NCBI GenBank assembly: GCA_002310215.1 | Contig: DBYR01000016.1 | Coordinates: forward strand, 44,125-64,837 | Source of the DNA: Bacteroidales bacterium UBA1181 | GTDB lineage: Bacteria; Bacteroidota; Bacteroidia; Bacteroidales; Paludibacteraceae | DNA: 20,713 nt | Direction: 5' to 3' | In this document: piece by piece, positions 1-7,846 of the stretch | How positions within the stretch are numbered: the stretch's first letter is position 1 | Layout of the letters: every line of letters begins with the position of its first letter | The notes under the pieces: model-generated | Seen by the model: only the letters and a program-made list of their open reading frames with translations | Told to the model about the DNA's origin: nothing | The model's database searches: none | Program-made: the position numbers and the translations under genes

Positions 1-696
1 AAGGTTGAGTGTAACCAAGGTCGTCCACAAGTTAGCTACAAAGAGGCTATCACGAAGACAGTTGAGCACCGCGAGCTTTACAAGAAGCAGTCCGGTGGTC
101 GTGGTAAGTACGCCGACATCGTTGTGAAGGTTGGTCCGGCTGACGAAGGATTCGAGGGTTCATTGCAATTCGAGGATGTGGTTAAGGGAGGTAACATTCC
201 TAAGGAGTTCATCCCATCTATCCAGAAGGGCTTCCAATCAGCCATGAAGAATGGTGTGTTGGCGGGCTTCCCAATGGAGAAGTTGAAGGTTACCGTGTTG
301 GATGGTTCTTACCACCCAGTCGATTCAGACCAGTTGTCATTCGAAATCTGCGCTAACTTGGCGTTCAAGGAGGCATGTGCGAAGGCTAAGCCAGTCTTGA
401 TGGAGCCAATCATGAAGCTTGAGGTCATCACGCCAGAGGAGAACATGGGAGATGTGATCGGTGACTTGAACAAGCGTCGTGGACAAGTAGAGGGAATGGA
501 GACCAGCCGTTCAGGAGCACGTATCGTGAAGGCTAAGGTGCCATTGGCAGAGATGTTCGGTTATGTGACCGATTTGCGTACGATCACTTCAGGACGTGCG
601 ACTTCCTCAATGGAGTTCTCTCACTATGCTGAGGTATCCACAGCGATCGCCAAGACTGTAGTCGCAGAAGCAAAGGGTAAAGTAGAATTATTGTAA
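1..696 (+). CDS. fusA: Elongation factor G, C-terminal part (5' end outside window)
   Basis: The reading frame is open from base 1 and gives 231 residues, roughly the last third of EF-G, the GTPase that moves tRNA and mRNA through the ribosome and helps recycle it. The G domain lies outside the window. What is visible matches domain IV (the GRPQVSYKEAI stretch near the start) followed by domain V, including MGDVIGDLNKRRGQVEGM and the TSGRATSSMEFSHY segment typical of EF-G C-termini. The in-frame ATG at 124 is internal and not a start. The next gene, rpsJ, begins 21 bases after the stop, so fusA is joined directly to the S10 operon with no tuf between them. Bacteroidetes can carry EF-G paralogues, but this position is that of the housekeeping copy. 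Identification is firm. Confidence 0.97.
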   Translation, partial: KVECNQGRPQVSYKEAITKTVEHRELYKKQSGGRGKYADIVVKVGPADEGFEGSLQFEDVVKGGNIPKEFIPSIQKGFQSAMKNGVLAGFPMEKLKVTVLDGSYHPVDSDQLSFEICANLAFKEACAKAKPVLMEPIMKLEVITPEENMGDVIGDLNKRRGQVEGMETSRSGARIVKAKVPLAEMFGYVTDLRTITSGRATSSMEFSHYAEVSTAIAKTVVAEAKGKVELL

Positions 697-717
697 TATT
701 AAAATAGATTCAAAGAG

Positions 718-1023
718 ATGAGTCAAAAAATTAGAATCAAATTAAAGTCTTACGACCACAACTTGGTTGACAAGTCAGCTGAGAAGATCGTGAAGACCGT
801 GAAGTCTACGGGGGCTGTAGTGAGCGGACCAATTCCGTTGCCGACCCACAACCGTATATTCACAGTGAACCGTTCAACGTTCGTGAACAAGAAGTCGAGA
901 GAACAGTTCCAACTCTCTTCGTTCAAGAGATTGATCGACATCTACAGCTCAACAGCGAAGACAGTCGACGCATTGATGAAGTTGGAGTTGCCAAGCGGAG
1001 TTGAGGTAGAAATTAAAGTGTAG
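718..1023 (+). CDS. rpsJ: 30S ribosomal protein S10 (NusE)
   Basis: A 101-residue protein of normal S10 length. S10 belongs to the head of the small subunit and, as NusE, also works in transcription antitermination with NusB. The family features are visible: KIRIKLKSYDH at the N-terminus, GPIPLPT at about 37-43, and the long basic loop with SREQF at about 60-64 that reaches into the ribosome. It heads the S10 gene series, 21 bases after fusA and 21 bases before rplC. No Shine-Dalgarno is visible; the sequence before the ATG is A/T-rich. I see no promoter between fusA and this gene, so it is probably transcribed with fusA. Confidence 0.98.
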   Translation: MSQKIRIKLKSYDHNLVDKSAEKIVKTVKSTGAVVSGPIPLPTHNRIFTVNRSTFVNKKSREQFQLSSFKRLIDIYSSTAKTVDALMKLELPSGVEVEIKV

Positions 1024-1044
1024 TTATCATTAATATTTATTGAA

Positions 1045-1662
1045 ATGCCAGGATTAATTGGAAAAAAAATCGGAATGACATCCGTTTTCAGTGCCGATGG
1101 AAAGAATGTTCCATGCACTGTTGTCGAAGTAGGTCCTTGTGTTGTCACACAAATCAAGACCGTCGAGAAAGATGGCTATGACGCGCTTCAGTTGGGCTTC
1201 GAGGATAAGAAGGAGAAGCACACCACACAAGCGGAGATGGGCCACTTCAAGAAGGCTGGTGTGACACCAAAGAGACACTTGGCCGAGTTCAATGGATTTG
1301 CTCAGGAGTACAATTTGGGCGACCAGATCACAGTTGAATTGTTCACCGAGAAGGATTTCGTGGACGTTGTCGGTACGTCAAAGGGAAAAGGATTCCAAGG
1401 CGTAGTTAAGCGTCACGGATTCGGTGGTGTGCAGCAGTCAACCCATGGTCAGCACAACCGTTTGAGAGCTCCGGGTTCTATCGGCGCATGTTCTTATCCA
1501 GCTAAGGTGTTCAAGGGAATGCGTATGGCTGGTCGTTTGGGAGGAGACTCTGTGACAGTTCAGAATCTTCAGGTGTTAAAAGTAATCCCAGAGAACAATC
1601 TTTTGGTTATAAAGGGATCGTTGCCGGGAGCTAAAGGTTCAATCGTAATAGTGAATAAGTAA
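1045..1662 (+). CDS. rplC: 50S ribosomal protein L3
   Basis: A 205-residue protein with the L3 hallmarks: GKKIGMTSVF at residues 6-15, the KGKGFQGVVKRHGF signature at about 113-126, and the HGQHNRLRAPGSIG segment at about 134-147 in the central extension that reaches toward the peptidyl transferase centre. L3 is an early assembly protein of the large subunit. The last base of its TAA stop is the first base of the rplD ATG (TAATG), an arrangement that favours coupled translation of L3 and L4. Its 3' end turns A/T-rich just before that junction. Confidence 0.98.
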   Translation: MPGLIGKKIGMTSVFSADGKNVPCTVVEVGPCVVTQIKTVEKDGYDALQLGFEDKKEKHTTQAEMGHFKKAGVTPKRHLAEFNGFAQEYNLGDQITVELFTEKDFVDVVGTSKGKGFQGVVKRHGFGGVQQSTHGQHNRLRAPGSIGACSYPAKVFKGMRMAGRLGGDSVTVQNLQVLKVIPENNLLVIKGSLPGAKGSIVIVNK

Positions 1663-2291
1663 TGGAACTGAGTGTATATAATATTAAGGGAGAAGATACT
1701 GGAAGGAAGGTCTCTTTGGACGAGAGCATCTTTGGCATCGAACCTAACGAGCATGTGATGTACCTCGCTGTAAAACAATACATGGCTGCGCAACGTCAGG
1801 GTACGCACAAATCGAAGGAGAGAAGCGAGATTTCCGGTAGTACTAGGAAGTTAGGACGTCAAAAAGGTGGAGGTGGAGCCCGTCGTGGTGACATCAACTC
1901 ACCAGTGTTGGTTGGTGGAGCCCGCGTGTTCGGACCAACTCCTCGCGACTATAGTTTCAAGTTGAACAAGAAGACGAAGCGTTTGGCGCGTTTGTCAGCA
2001 TTGTCAACCAAGGCGAAAGAGAACAAGATCATGGTGGTGGAGAACCTCAGTTTTGATGAGCCAAAGACCAAGAATTACGCGTCTTTGCTCGATGGTTTGA
2101 AGGCATCCGATAAGAAATCTCTTTTAGTTTTGTCGGAACCAAATAAAAATGTATATTTGTCGGCGAAAAATATTCCGGACGCAGATGTCGTAATCTCTTC
2201 AGAGTTAAACACTTACAGGATTATGAGAGCTGCATGTCTCCTCTTTACGGAGGACGCTTTGGCGAATATTGAGAAAAATTTAAAGGCTTAA
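1662..2291 (+). CDS. rplD: 50S ribosomal protein L4
   Basis: A 209-residue L4. The long loop that lines the polypeptide exit tunnel is recognisable at about residues 45-95, with the basic GSTRKLGRQKGGGGARRGD stretch and GGARVFGPTPRDY. The C-terminal half has the KAKENKIMVVENLSF strand and NVYLSAKNIPD region of the fold. In E. coli L4 is the autogenous regulator of the S10 operon. No E. coli-like leader is present here, because the operon is joined to fusA, so that mode of control is not supported. It overlaps rplC by one base. Its stop codon abuts the AGGAGG that precedes rplW. Confidence 0.98.
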   Translation: MELSVYNIKGEDTGRKVSLDESIFGIEPNEHVMYLAVKQYMAAQRQGTHKSKERSEISGSTRKLGRQKGGGGARRGDINSPVLVGGARVFGPTPRDYSFKLNKKTKRLARLSALSTKAKENKIMVVENLSFDEPKTKNYASLLDGLKASDKKSLLVLSEPNKNVYLSAKNIPDADVVISSELNTYRIMRAACLLFTEDALANIEKNLKA

Positions 2292-2296
2292 GGAGG
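2291..2296 (+). promoter_or_regulatory. Perfect Shine-Dalgarno site for rplW
   Basis: AGGAGG lies 8 bases before the rplW ATG, an ideal spacing. Its first base is also the last base of the rplD stop codon. Most starts in this window have no such site, which is normal for Bacteroidetes, so this one stands out. Confidence 0.75.
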
Positions 2297-2304
2297 TTGA
2301 ACAG

Positions 2305-2598
2305 ATGGGAATCATAATTAAACCGATTATAACAGAGAAAATGACAAACCTTAGCGAGAAGTACTCTCGCTATGGTTTTCGTGTCGTTCCGACGGCTAAC
2401 AAGTTAGAGATAAAGAAGGCTGTCGAGGAGATGTATAATGTAAAGGTTGCTTCAGTCAACACTGCGAGAGTGGAAGGCAAGGCAAAGAGCCGTTATACGA
2501 AGACCGGCATTCTTTCGGGCCGTGACGTGTCCTACAAGAAGGCATACGTGACCTTGAAGGAAGGTGAAGTAATAGATTTTTATAGCAATATTGAATAA
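2305..2598 (+). CDS. rplW: 50S ribosomal protein L23
   Basis: A 97-residue L23, which sits at the exit of the nascent-chain tunnel and is a docking site for trigger factor and the signal recognition particle. The N-terminal IIKPIITEKMT at residues 3-13 is the family signature, and the middle has NKLEIKKAVEEMYNVKVASVNT, the conserved helix and strand. Translation is probably helped by the AGGAGG 8 bases upstream. rplB follows after 2 bases. Confidence 0.97.
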   Translation: MGIIIKPIITEKMTNLSEKYSRYGFRVVPTANKLEIKKAVEEMYNVKVASVNTARVEGKAKSRYTKTGILSGRDVSYKKAYVTLKEGEVIDFYSNIE

Positions 2599-2600
2599 AA

Positions 2601-3425
2601 ATGGCTGTTCGTAAATTTAAGCCCACAACACCGGGGCAAAGACACAAAGTTATTGGTACGTTTGAATCAATTACCACAAACGTGCCAGAGAAATCTCTTG
2701 TCGTAGGTTTACGCAAGACTGGTGGACGTAACAACTCAGGTCAGTTGACCATGCGTTACATCGGAGGCGGACACAAGAGAAAGTATAGAGTAATTGATTT
2801 TAAGAGAGACAAAGATGGTGTTCCAGCAGTAGTGAAGACAATCGAGTACGATCCGAACCGTTCGGCGCGTATCGCTCTTTTGTTCTATGCTGATGGTGAA
2901 AAGCGTTACATCCTTGCACCTAATGGACTGCAAATTGGGCAGAAGTTGCTTTCGGGAGCGGAAGCTGCGCCTGAGGTAGGAAACGCGTTGCCGCTGCAGA
3001 ACATTCCTCTCGGTACGGTGATCCACAATTTGGAGCTTCGTCCGGGCCAGGGAGCTGCTTTGGTGCGTTCCGCGGGAACATTCGCCCAGTTGACTTCGAG
3101 AGAAGGAAAGTATGCTATCGTGAAATTACCTTCTGGCGAGACCAGAATGATTCTTTGTACTTGCAAGGCGACGATTGGTACGGTAGGTAACTCCGACCAC
3201 GCTTTGGAGTCTTCGGGAAAGGCAGGTCGCTCACGTTGGTTGGGACGTCGCCCACGTAACCGTGGCGTTGTGATGAACCCAGTAGATCACCCGATGGGTG
3301 GTGGTGAGGGCCGTCAATCAGGAGGTCACCCAAGATCAAGGAAAGGCTTGTTGGCTAAGGGCTACAAGACGAGATCTCCAAAGGCTGCTTCCAACAAGTA
3401 TATAATCGAAAGAAGGAAAAAGTAA
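2601..3425 (+). CDS. rplB: 50S ribosomal protein L2
   Basis: A 274-residue L2 of standard length, a primary 23S rRNA-binding protein needed for subunit joining and peptidyl transferase activity. The OB-fold and SH3-like halves are present. The C-terminal signature with NPVDHPMGGGEGR is intact; His230 matches the conserved histidine (E. coli His229) long linked to peptidyl transfer. The tail GGHPRSRKGLLAKGYKTR is the usual basic extension. The start lies 2 bases after rplW, so coupling is likely. Confidence 0.98.
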   Translation: MAVRKFKPTTPGQRHKVIGTFESITTNVPEKSLVVGLRKTGGRNNSGQLTMRYIGGGHKRKYRVIDFKRDKDGVPAVVKTIEYDPNRSARIALLFYADGEKRYILAPNGLQIGQKLLSGAEAAPEVGNALPLQNIPLGTVIHNLELRPGQGAALVRSAGTFAQLTSREGKYAIVKLPSGETRMILCTCKATIGTVGNSDHALESSGKAGRSRWLGRRPRNRGVVMNPVDHPMGGGEGRQSGGHPRSRKGLLAKGYKTRSPKAASNKYIIERRKK

Positions 3426-3442
3426 TTTAAAAGGTAATTTTT

Positions 3443-3712
3443 ATGAGTCGTTCATTAAAAAAAGGCCCGTTCATTAGCGTAAAGCTCGAGAAGAAGGTGT
3501 TGGCCATGAATGAGAGCGGTAAGAAGTCCGTGATCAAGACTTGGTCGAGAGCCTCCATGATTTCTCCTGATTTCGTGGGCCATACATTAGCAGTTCATAA
3601 CGGGAATAAGTTTATCCCTGTGTACGTTACGGAGAACATGGTCGGCCACAAGCTCGGAGAGTTTTCCATGACACGCACGTTTAGGGGACACGGTGGAAAC
3701 AAGAAGAAATAA
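3443..3712 (+). CDS. rpsS: 30S ribosomal protein S19
   Basis: An 89-residue S19, a small-subunit head protein at the subunit interface that pairs with S13. The MSRSLKKGPF start and the HKLGEFSMTRTFRGHGG signature at about 69-85 are diagnostic. The start codons AGT CGT TCA TTA AAA AAA are A/T-rich like those of its neighbours. Confidence 0.98.
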   Translation: MSRSLKKGPFISVKLEKKVLAMNESGKKSVIKTWSRASMISPDFVGHTLAVHNGNKFIPVYVTENMVGHKLGEFSMTRTFRGHGGNKKK

Positions 3713-3743
3713 TCCGTGAAAACTTACTAAAACATTTTTCAAA

Positions 3744-4175
3744 ATGGGTGTAATAAAAGAAAATAGAAGATTAAAGAAGCGCGAGAGGGCAGCCGTCAAG
3801 AAGGAGGCTCTCAAGACTCAAAGCTTCGCCAAAATGAATGATATCCCTACATCTCCGCGCAAGATGCGCCTCGTGGCAGATATGGTGCGCGGGATGGAGG
3901 CATACAAGGCTCTGAGCGTGTTGAAGTATTCCACCAAGGATGCGTCCAACCGTTTGGAGAAGTTGCTTCGTTCGGCTATCGCGAACTGGGAGCAGAAGAA
4001 CGAGCGTAAGGCTGACAGCGGGGAGCTGTACATCAGCACTATTTTTGTGGATGAGGGAAGGACGTTGAAGAGACTCCGTCCAGCTCCGCAGGGTAGGGGT
4101 TACAGGATCCGTAAGCGCTCTAACCATGTGACGATATATGTAGATTCTATTAATTCTAAAGAAAGTAAAAATTAA
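3744..4175 (+). CDS. rplV: 50S ribosomal protein L22
   Basis: A 143-residue L22. The core starts near residue 30 and carries the SPRKMRLVADMVRG motif at 37-50. The extended beta-hairpin that lines the exit tunnel, where macrolide-resistance changes are known in other bacteria, falls at about 101-125 with RLRPAPQGRGYRIRKRSNH. The roughly 29-residue basic N-terminal extension (KENRRLKKRERAAVKKEALK) is longer than in E. coli L22 but resembles what I know of Bacteroidetes L22. The next ATG in frame (codon 31) would cut into the family-like region, so I keep 3744. rpsC starts 7 bases after the stop. Confidence 0.97.
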   Translation: MGVIKENRRLKKRERAAVKKEALKTQSFAKMNDIPTSPRKMRLVADMVRGMEAYKALSVLKYSTKDASNRLEKLLRSAIANWEQKNERKADSGELYISTIFVDEGRTLKRLRPAPQGRGYRIRKRSNHVTIYVDSINSKESKN

Positions 4176-4182
4176 TTGTTAG

Positions 4183-4914
4183 ATGGGACAGAAAGTAAAT
4201 CCAATTAGCAACCGTCTCGGAATCATCAAAGGTTGGGATTCCAGCTGGATTGGCGGTAAAAACTACGGCGATACTATTGTGGAGGATGCTAAGATCAGAA
4301 AGTACCTCAACGCCCGTCTCGCAAAGGCTAGCGTCTCTAGAATAGTAATAGAACGTACATTGAAGCTCGTTACCATCACGGTGTGCACGGCTCGTCCGGG
4401 TATCATCATCGGTAAGGGTGGTCAAGAAGTTGAGAAATTGAAGGAAGAGTTGAAGGGCGTCACCGACAAGGAGGTGCAAATCAACATCTTCGAGGTAAAG
4501 CGTCCTGAATTGGATGCTATGATTGTGGCGAACAACATCGCTCGTCAGGTGGAGGGTAAGGTCGCTTACCGCCGCGCTACGAAGATGGCGATCGCTTCCA
4601 CGATGCGTATGGGCGCCGAGGGCATCAAGGTGCAGGTTTCCGGACGTCTGAACGGAGCCGAGATGGCACGTTCCGAGATGTACAAGGAGGGAAGAACTCC
4701 ATTGCACACGTTCAGGGCTGACATCGACTATGCTCAGGCTGAAGCTTTGACGAAAGTAGGTTTGATAGGCATTAAGGTGTGGATTTGCCGTGGTGAGGTT
4801 TACGGCAAGAGGGATTTGGCTCCTAACTTCACGGCTTCCAAGGAGGCTGGTCGTTCAGGGAACAACGCTCAGGCCGCCGGCAAGCCGCAGGGCTTCAAGA
4901 AGAAAAAGAAATAA
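4183..4914 (+). CDS. rpsC: 30S ribosomal protein S3
   Basis: A 243-residue S3, which lines the mRNA entry channel and contributes to helicase activity there. MGQKVNPISNRLGI opens the protein. A type II KH domain follows with its GKGG loop at 77-80. The C-terminal domain includes the MGAEGIKVQVSGRLNGAEMARSE signature region. The last ~35 residues form a low-complexity basic tail ending in five lysines, acceptable for S3 tails, which vary widely. Confidence 0.98.
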   Translation: MGQKVNPISNRLGIIKGWDSSWIGGKNYGDTIVEDAKIRKYLNARLAKASVSRIVIERTLKLVTITVCTARPGIIIGKGGQEVEKLKEELKGVTDKEVQINIFEVKRPELDAMIVANNIARQVEGKVAYRRATKMAIASTMRMGAEGIKVQVSGRLNGAEMARSEMYKEGRTPLHTFRADIDYAQAEALTKVGLIGIKVWICRGEVYGKRDLAPNFTASKEAGRSGNNAQAAGKPQGFKKKKK

Positions 4915-4944
4915 TTCTGTTTAACGAATTAAAGTTGAAGGAAA

Positions 4945-5379
4945 ATGTTACAACCTAAGAGAGTAAAATACAGAAGACCGCAGAAAGGTCGTTCTAAGGG
5001 AGTCGCTTCCCGCGGAAACCAATTGGCATTCGGCTCTTTCGGAATCAAATCCTTGGAGACCAAATGGATTACCGCACGTCAAATCGAGGCTGCCCGTATC
5101 GCGGTTACACGTTATATGCAGAGGGAAGGAAAGATTTGGATCAGAATATTCCCTGATAAGCCGATCACTAAGAAGCCTGCCGATGTCCGTATGGGTAAAG
5201 GTAAGGGTAGTCCGGAAGGGTTCGTATTCCCTATCACTCCGGGTAGGATCGTGATTGAGGTCGAAGGCGTACCATTCGATGTGGCTAAAGAGGCTTTGCG
5301 CTTGGCCGCACAGAAGTTGCCGGTTACCACGAAGTTTGTTGTTAGAAGAGATTATGACGCTCAAAATCAAAATGCATAA
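4945..5379 (+). CDS. rplP: 50S ribosomal protein L16
   Basis: A 144-residue L16, which contacts the acceptor arm of A-site tRNA and completes 50S maturation. MLQPKRVKYRRPQKG at the start and ADVRMGKGKGSPE at about 79-91 are the family signatures. Arg82 corresponds to the arginine hydroxylated in E. coli (Arg81); whether it is modified here is unknown. rpmC follows after 5 bases. Confidence 0.98.
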   Translation: MLQPKRVKYRRPQKGRSKGVASRGNQLAFGSFGIKSLETKWITARQIEAARIAVTRYMQREGKIWIRIFPDKPITKKPADVRMGKGKGSPEGFVFPITPGRIVIEVEGVPFDVAKEALRLAAQKLPVTTKFVVRRDYDAQNQNA

Positions 5380-5384
5380 GTGAT

Positions 5385-5579
5385 ATGAAAATTGCGGAAT
5401 TAAAAAATTTGACCACTCAGGAGTTGCAGGAGAGACTTGCTACAGAGGAGCAAAAGTTGGCTAAGTTGAAACTTACCCATTCGGTTTCTCCGTTGGACAA
5501 TCCTATGCAGATTAGAGCTGCTCGTAAGGATATCGCCCGCATCAACACAGAGTTGCGGCTGAGAGAAATTAACAAATAA
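5385..5579 (+). CDS. rpmC: 50S ribosomal protein L29
   Basis: A 64-residue two-helix protein of the tunnel exit, next to L23. MKIAELKNLTTQELQERL and the second helix with QIRAARKDIARINTELRLRE are typical. Order and spacing (L16-L29-S17) match the standard S10 operon. Confidence 0.97.
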   Translation: MKIAELKNLTTQELQERLATEEQKLAKLKLTHSVSPLDNPMQIRAARKDIARINTELRLREINK

Positions 5580-5596
5580 TAAAGGGGCTGATTACA

Positions 5597-5848
5597 ATGA
5601 GAAACTTAAGAAAAGAAAGACAGGGAGTAGTTTCCAGCAACAAGATGGACAAAACCATCACTGTCGCTGTTAAGTGGAAAGAGAAACACCCTATTTATCA
5701 GAAGTTCGTCAACAAGACGAAGAAATATCACGCTCATGACGAGAAGAACGAGTGCAACATCGGTGACTTCGTGCGCATCATGGAGACTCGTCCGCTGAGC
5801 AAGACTAAGAGATGGAGATTGGTTGAAATAATCGAAAGGGCTAAGTAA
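5597..5848 (+). CDS. rpsQ: 30S ribosomal protein S17
   Basis: An 83-residue OB-fold protein that binds 16S rRNA early in assembly. GVVSSNKMDKTITVAV and the HAHDEKNECNIGDFVRIMETRPLSKTKRW region are diagnostic. A partial purine-rich site, AAAGGGG at 5581-5587, lies about 9 bases before the ATG, weaker than the sites at rplW and rplF. rplN follows after 2 bases. Confidence 0.97.
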   Translation: MRNLRKERQGVVSSNKMDKTITVAVKWKEKHPIYQKFVNKTKKYHAHDEKNECNIGDFVRIMETRPLSKTKRWRLVEIIERAK

Positions 5849-5850
5849 TT

Positions 5851-6216
5851 ATGATACAGCAAGAATCAAGAATGGTTGTGGCAGACAACAGCGGTGCGAA
5901 AGAGGCATTGTGTATCCGTGTCTTGGGAGGTACAGCTAAGCGTTACGCCACGGTGGGCGACATTATCGTCGTTACTGTCAAGAATGTCATTCCTTCGAGT
6001 GACATGAAGAAGGGAACTGTTTCTAAGGCGGTTGTCGTTAGAACGAAGAAGGAGATCAGACGCCAAGACGGCTCTTACATCCGCTTCGACGATAACGCTT
6101 GTGTCCTTTTGAACGCTGCCGGTGAGATGAGGGCAAGCCGTATCTTCGGTCCAGTCGCTCGTGAACTCCGTGCAACAAACATGAAAATCGTTTCATTGGC
6201 ACCAGAAGTGCTTTAA
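5851..6216 (+). CDS. rplN: 50S ribosomal protein L14
   Basis: A 121-residue L14 of standard length, at the subunit interface. The start MIQQESRMVVADNSGAK and the end FGPVARELRATNMKIVSLAPEVL are highly conserved. By E. coli convention this gene begins the spc operon, but here only 2 bases separate it from rpsQ, so the S10 and spc groups form one continuous unit. Confidence 0.98.
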   Translation: MIQQESRMVVADNSGAKEALCIRVLGGTAKRYATVGDIIVVTVKNVIPSSDMKKGTVSKAVVVRTKKEIRRQDGSYIRFDDNACVLLNAAGEMRASRIFGPVARELRATNMKIVSLAPEVL

Positions 6217-6233
6217 CTCTTAATTTTAAGGAA

Positions 6234-6554
6234 ATGAGTAAGTTACATATCAAAAAGGGAGATACGGTATACGTCAACTCTGGAGAATCTCGGGGCAAGC
6301 AGGGACGTGTTCTCCGCGTCCTTGTGAAGGACCAGAAGGCGATCGTTGAGGGTCTTAACATCGTTAAGAAGTCGACCAAGCCTAGCGCAAAGAATCCTCA
6401 GGGTGGAATCGTGGAAATGGAGGCTCCTATCCATATCTCCAACTTGAATTTGATCGATCCTAAGTCCGGCAAACCGACTCGTATCGGCCGCAGGAAGGAT
6501 GCAAACGGCAAGTTAGTGCGTTACGCAAAAAAATCAGGGGAGGAAATTAAATGA
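6234..6554 (+). CDS. rplX: 50S ribosomal protein L24
   Basis: A 106-residue L24, an assembly-initiator protein. The KOW motif region is at about 4-31 (KKGDTVYVNSGESRGKQGRVLRV read in two parts), followed by VEGLNIVKKSTKPS and the basic C-terminal GKPTRIGRRKDANGKLVRYAKKS. The stop codon overlaps the start of rplE in ATGATG. The codons SGEE near its end also supply a GGAGG for rplE. Confidence 0.97.
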   Translation: MSKLHIKKGDTVYVNSGESRGKQGRVLRVLVKDQKAIVEGLNIVKKSTKPSAKNPQGGIVEMEAPIHISNLNLIDPKSGKPTRIGRRKDANGKLVRYAKKSGEEIK

Positions 6555-7105
6555 TGAATACTGCAAGTTTAAAGCAAGAGTACGCTAAGCGTATCGTTCC
6601 TTCCTTGATGAAGGAGTTTAACTACAAGACAGTGATGCAGGTCCCTGTTTTGGAGAAGATTGTTATCAACCAGGGTTTGGGTATGGCCATCGCCGACAAG
6701 AAAATCATCGAGGTGGCTATCAACGAGTTGACCGCCATCACGGGTCAGAAAGCCGTTCAAACATTGTCCAAGAAGGATATCTCCAACTTCAAACTCCGTA
6801 AGAAGATGCCTATCGGTGTGAGGGTTACATTGCGTAGGGAGAAGATGTACGAGTTCTTGGAGAGGCTCATCCGCGTCGCTCTTCCTCGTATCCGCGACTT
6901 CAAGGGTATCGATTCAAAGCTTGACGGAAGGGGTAATTACACGCTCGGTATCGAGGAGCAAATTATTTTCCCTGAAATTAATATCGATTCCATACAGAAA
7001 TTGTTGGGAATGAATATTACCTTTGTGACCTCTGCGAAGACGGACGAAGAAGGTTATGCTTTGCTGAGAGAGTTTGGTTTACCATTTAAAAATGTAAAGA
7101 AGTAA
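6551..7105 (+). CDS. rplE: 50S ribosomal protein L5
   Basis: A 184-residue L5, which binds 5S rRNA with L18 and contacts P-site tRNA. Landmarks are VLEKIVINQGLG, ITGQKAVQTLSKKDISNFKLR and RVALPRIRDFKGID, ending in AKTDEEGYALLREFGLPF. Two adjacent ATGs (6551 and 6554) can both serve as start. GGAGG at 6539-6543 inside rplX lies 7 or 10 bases upstream of them. The overlap with rplX suggests coupled translation. Confidence 0.97.
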   Translation: MMNTASLKQEYAKRIVPSLMKEFNYKTVMQVPVLEKIVINQGLGMAIADKKIIEVAINELTAITGQKAVQTLSKKDISNFKLRKKMPIGVRVTLRREKMYEFLERLIRVALPRIRDFKGIDSKLDGRGNYTLGIEEQIIFPEINIDSIQKLLGMNITFVTSAKTDEEGYALLREFGLPFKNVKK

Positions 7106-7109
7106 TAAG

Positions 7110-7379
7110 ATGGCAAAAGAATCAATGAAGGCACGTGAGGTGAAACGTGCAAAGCTTTGCGCCAAGTATGCTGAGAAGAGGGCTAAGTTGAAGGCTGAGG
7201 GCAACTATGAGGCTCTTCAGTCTTTGCCAAAGAACGCGTCCCCAGTGCGTAAGCACAACCGTTGCAAGTTGACGGGAAGACCAAAGGGTTACATGCGTCT
7301 CTTCGGTATCTCTCGTATCCAATTCCGCGAGATGGCATCAGCAGGTTTGATCCCAGGCGTGAAGAAGGCAAGCTGGTAA
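7110..7379 (+). CDS. rpsN: 30S ribosomal protein S14, zinc-free form
   Basis: An 89-residue S14, a head protein close to 16S rRNA. The signature RCKLTGRPKGYMRLFGISR begins near residue 51 and the end GLIPGVKKASW is standard. Only two cysteines (17 and 52) are present and there is no CxxC pair, so this is the longer, zinc-independent class rather than the short ~61-residue four-cysteine form. It starts 4 bases after rplE. An inverted repeat follows before rpsH. Confidence 0.97.
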   Translation: MAKESMKAREVKRAKLCAKYAEKRAKLKAEGNYEALQSLPKNASPVRKHNRCKLTGRPKGYMRLFGISRIQFREMASAGLIPGVKKASW

Positions 7380-7395
7380 AAAATTAGTGTTAAAT

Positions 7396-7418
7396 ATTGT
7401 CAGGTTTTCCTGATCAAT
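7396..7418 (+). promoter_or_regulatory. Hairpin between rpsN and rpsH
   Basis: ATTG TCAGG, a TTTT loop, CCTGA, one unpaired T, then CAAT form a nine-pair hairpin with a single bulge. It ends 14 bases before the rpsH ATG in the second-longest gap of the ribosomal block. A T-rich stretch follows. It may be an attenuator, a protein-binding site or a processing site; the sequence alone does not decide. Confidence 0.45.
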
Positions 7419-7432
7419 TTAATTGTTTTATT

Positions 7433-7828
7433 ATGACAGATCCAATAGCAGATTATCTAACGAGATTGAGGAACGCTATTCAAGCTAAGCATAGAGTGCT
7501 TGAAGTTCCTGCGTCAAATTTGAAAAAGGAGATTACGAAGATATTGCTCGACAAGGGCTATATCTTGAACTACAAGTTCAGTGATGAGGGTTACCAAGGT
7601 TCGATTAAGATCGCCTTGAAGTACGATCCCATCAACAAAGTGAATGCGATCAAGGGATTGAAGAGGGTTTCTACCCCTGGTTTGCGTAAGTATGTCGGAT
7701 ACAAGGATATGCCAAGAGTCTTGAACGGACTCGGTATCGCCATCGTGTCCACATCCAAAGGAGTTATGACTGATAAGGAGGCCCGTGATCAGAAGATTGG
7801 CGGCGAGGTATTGTGTTACATCTATTAA
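7433..7828 (+). CDS. rpsH: 30S ribosomal protein S8
   Basis: A 131-residue S8, a central-domain assembly protein and in E. coli the translational regulator of the spc operon. MTDPIADYLTRLRNA opens the protein and STSKGVMTDKEAR at about 106-118 is the conserved C-terminal rRNA-binding segment. The frame is open back to an ATG at 7397, but the 12 extra residues do not resemble S8 and would include the hairpin, so 7433 is chosen. Confidence 0.97.
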   Translation: MTDPIADYLTRLRNAIQAKHRVLEVPASNLKKEITKILLDKGYILNYKFSDEGYQGSIKIALKYDPINKVNAIKGLKRVSTPGLRKYVGYKDMPRVLNGLGIAIVSTSKGVMTDKEARDQKIGGEVLCYIY

Positions 7829-7832
7829 TGTT

Positions 7833-7838
7833 GGGAGG
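7833..7838 (+). promoter_or_regulatory. Strong Shine-Dalgarno site for rplF
   Basis: GGGAGG, with GGAGG at 7834-7838, lies 8 bases before the rplF ATG. It is entirely within the short rpsH-rplF gap, so it is not forced by coding sequence. Confidence 0.7.
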
Positions 7839-7846
7839 ATTTTGAA

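Noticed and set aside
7397..7432. An upstream ATG for rpsH
   Set aside because: The 12 extra residues are unlike S8 and overlap the hairpin; MTDPIADYLTRLRNA is the conserved start.
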